From Prevotellaceae bacterium UBA4372 (lineage in GTDB: Bacteria; Bacteroidota; Bacteroidia; Bacteroidales; Bacteroidaceae), in NCBI GenBank assembly GCA_002391275.1, contig DGSC01000005.1, positions 1-32,608 on the forward strand: a DNA stretch of 32,608 nucleotides, given 5' to 3'. The notes below the pieces were generated by a model. That model worked only from the letters and a program-made list of their open reading frames with translations. It was not told the origin of the DNA and ran no database searches. This document shows, in pieces, positions 30,780 to 32,608 of the stretch. The translations under genes and the position numbers were made by a program. The stretch's first letter is position 1. Every line of letters starts with the position of its first letter.

Positions 30780-31721
30780 CACTATGGGTTATAATTTCTG
30801 CATGATTTAAAGTCTCAATAGAAAAAAACACATGGATTAGAGGATGTAAACTATCTACGTAATCAGTGAGAGTTGTGGTTGTTCATAAAGAAAATCATGA
30901 GTGGTGACTTATAATTAAGTTCATGATTCGAGCTTGTGAGGATATTAAATTTATCAATAAAGCGCCTAAAGTATTTGAGAACCAAAATATAGATTGGGGA
31001 TATCTATACATAGGCGAAACGAATAAATGATTGGTTGTATTTATTTATAAGATAATAAGAATTTTAAAACAACCTGCTTTCAGTAATACTTAAATAGAGA
31101 TGCAAACCATTGAATAGCCAACAGGAAGGCTTAAAAGTACGAATTAAAAGGATAGGATATTCGTGTCACTAAGTTAGACTCGAAGGGTCATAAGAAGGCA
31201 GCCACCATAGAAATAATTAAAGTTCACAAAAGCCCATTCTGAGAAGAGAACGGATAAGTAAATTGAATTATTGCTGTCCGATAAATATTTCATTCGTATG
31301 CACCGTGCTGTTGTCCACTATAAGAATGGAATTGTCATCCGTCGTTGAGGGCATTAAGTCAGGTCCCTTAAGGGTTTTGGCTTGGTCATAGACAGCGACA
31401 CATACAGGTGTGTAGATTATTCCATGGCCTTGGAACAATCATTCCATGACCATTGAATGATTGTTCCAAGGCCATGGAATAATCAAATCTGCTGGGCGCG
31501 TGTCCAACTATACTTATAAGCAAACGTCAATAAAGAGGGGAAAAAGGGTTTGTCTGGTATAGTTGACAGACTCAATTCGTCGTCCATCCTAACGTAGTAG
31601 GTAAATTGGGGGCTTATCAGTTATCGTCGGCAATCCAATATACTATGCCGCAAAAACTTAGAACGGCCAAACTTGTGTTCAGCGGACAGTAATAAAAAAG
31701 AATAGAAATCTTGAGAAAAAA
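30780..31721. other. Gene-poor, apparently decayed A+T-rich region
   Basis: About 940 bp without a credible full gene. A 35-codon frame at 30923-31030 (+) reads MIRACEDIKFINKAPKVFE and ends GYLYIGETNK, which looks protein-like. Another protein-like stretch near 31278-31347 (+) reads DKYFIRMHRAVVHYKNGIV before a stop. Frames are broken by many stops, so I read the area as remnants of lost genes. I cannot name the ancestors. The inverted repeat at 31415-31484 lies inside it. Confidence 0.45.
31415..31484. repeat. Perfect 30-bp inverted repeat made of three 22-bp-spaced palindromes
   Basis: The left arm 31415-31444 (starts GATTATTCCATGGCC) and right arm 31455-31484 (ends GGCCATGGAATAATC) are perfect reverse complements across a 10-bp loop. 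Inside, three 16-bp near-palindromes, TTCCATGGCCTTGGAA (31420), TTCCATGACCATTGAA (31442) and TTCCAAGGCCATGGAA (31464), repeat every 22 bp. No T-tract follows on either strand, so this is not a normal terminator. Confidence 0.9.
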
Positions 31722-31758
31722 AATCCCCCTAAGTTCAAGGAAAGAACTTAGGGGGATT
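31722..31758 (-). terminator. Terminator of araA
   Basis: AATCCCCCTAAGTTC (31722-31736) and GAACTTAGGGGGATT (31744-31758) make a perfect 15-bp stem with a 7-nt loop. On the - strand it is followed by TTTTTTCTCAAG. It lies 7 nt after the araA stop. Confidence 0.92.
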
Positions 31759-31765
31759 ACTTGTT

Positions 31766-32608
31766 TTATTTAAGAGCCTTATTCAGCATGTAGTAAACTT
31801 CATTGTTGCGAAGTTGCTGCTTGAAGCTGCTGATTTCGGTGCACTTGTTGATCTTCACATACTCGATGCCGGTGATCTCAGCGAAGTCTTCCCAGTACTC
31901 CTCGGTGAGGTCGTAGGAGAAGGCGCTGTGATGTGTACCGCCTGCAAGAATCCATGCGCCGGCGCCGATCTCGAAGGTGGGCTGGGGAACCCAGAGGGCG
32001 CTGGCCACGGGCAGGTTGGGCATGGGCTTAGGCTCGATGCACTCTACCTCCTGCGAGATGAGGCGGAAGCGGTTGCCCAGGTCCACGATGGTAGCCTTGA
32101 TGCCGGGGCCTGTCTTGCTGGTGAACACGAGGCGGGCGGTCTGCTGCTTGCGGATGCCGATGCCGAGGAAATGTACCTCGAGCTTGGGCTTGTCGACAGC
32201 GATGAGGGGGCATACCTCAAGCATGTGGCTCTGCAGGCACGAGCTGCGGTCGCCGGCGAAGTTGAGTGTGTAGTCCTCGAGGAACGAGCAGCCGGTGGGA
32301 AGGCCCTGAGAGATGACCCAGAGGGTGCGTTGCAAGCAGGCCGTCTTCCAGTCGCCTTCGGCGCCGAAGCCATAACCTTCGGTCATCAGACGTTGTGAAG
32401 CGAGACCAGGAATCTGGTCGAAGCCGCAGAAGTTGGGATCGTCAATGTCTGCATCGCCAAGGTCATCGAAGTTGGTGGTGAAGGCTGTAGCGCCCTCATC
32501 CTTGAGAACGCGGCGCAGGGCAATCTCAGCCTTGGCTGCGTTGTGGACCTTCTCCCAGTAAACCTCTTCGCCGCTCTCGTCGATCTTGATGGTGTAGAGC
32601 TTCTTGTA
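31766..32608 (-). CDS. araA: L-arabinose isomerase (5' end outside the window)
   Basis: AraA converts L-arabinose to L-ribulose in the cytoplasm. The frame is open to the window edge, so about 280 C-terminal residues are seen of a usual length near 500; the N-terminal part lies beyond 32608. LMTEGYGFGAEGDWKTA, LEDYTLNF, SHMLEVCP and GAGAWILAGGTHHSAFSYDL are strong AraA motifs. Counted from one another, they supply the residues equivalent to E306, E333, H350 and H450 of the E. coli enzyme, so the metal site is complete. A strong terminator follows at once, so araA is the last gene of its transcript. The kinase that would act next is about 6.9 kb away. Confidence 0.95.
   Translation of the reverse strand, partial: YKKLYTIKIDESGEEVYWEKVHNAAKAEIALRRVLKDEGATAFTTNFDDLGDADIDDPNFCGFDQIPGLASQRLMTEGYGFGAEGDWKTACLQRTLWVISQGLPTGCSFLEDYTLNFAGDRSSCLQSHMLEVCPLIAVDKPKLEVHFLGIGIRKQQTARLVFTSKTGPGIKATIVDLGNRFRLISQEVECIEPKPMPNLPVASALWVPQPTFEIGAGAWILAGGTHHSAFSYDLTEEYWEDFAEITGIEYVKINKCTEISSFKQQLRNNEVYYMLNKALK

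Overview
The window looks like a chromosomal segment of a Bacteroidales bacterium, most likely Prevotella or a close relative. Supporting signs are: upstream boxes of the Bacteroidetes type (a -33 TTG/TTTG, then about 20 bp, then a -7 TAnnTTTG) with no regular Shine-Dalgarno sequences; a complete Bat (aerotolerance) operon; a BspA-type leucine-rich-repeat protein; a secreted multidomain protein ending in the 'WYDLNGRKL...KGVY...NGKKV' tail; and Bacteroidetes-type arabinose genes. All family assignments come from reading motifs; no database search was run.

Layout. (1) 1-13.6 kb is conserved core on the + strand after a tRNA-Pro on the - strand: ftsY, rimO, a small HU-type protein, an unusual HU-TM-LysM protein, the Bat cluster (moxR, a DUF58 protein, a DUF4381-like membrane protein, batA, a fused batB/batC, batD, batE) and a PAP2 phosphatase. 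Spacing is tight, and several genes overlap by 4 nt. (2) 13.7-21.4 kb is accessory DNA, mostly on the - strand: an HU-like DNA-binding protein with a long leader carrying 22-bp iteron-like repeats, a large primase-helicase, a coiled-coil protein of unknown function, a Y1 (REP-associated, HUH) transposase with an extra DprA/SLOG-like C-terminal domain, a 185-bp imperfect palindrome beside it, and the 5' stump of what looks like a DNA-modification gene. (3) 21.4-23.2 kb is a secreted leucine-rich-repeat protein. (4) 23.3 kb to the end, on the - strand: an FGGY sugar kinase (probable L-ribulokinase), a 62-residue peptide gene, a 1797-residue secreted M6-type metalloprotease fused to an endonuclease I domain, about 1.1 kb of decayed DNA with a perfect 30-bp inverted repeat, and the 3' part of araA.

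How the genes work together. FtsY and RimO serve membrane targeting and ribosome maturation. The Bat genes form the usual AAA-ATPase/von Willebrand A/TPR envelope complex. The accessory block has replication-type proteins and repeats but no visible integrase, so it looks like a mobile-element remnant or domesticated cassette. The RAYT and the palindrome form a plausible transposase-substrate pair. araA and the kinase would act in arabinose catabolism, but they are split by the protease-nuclease unit, which has its own promoter and terminator.
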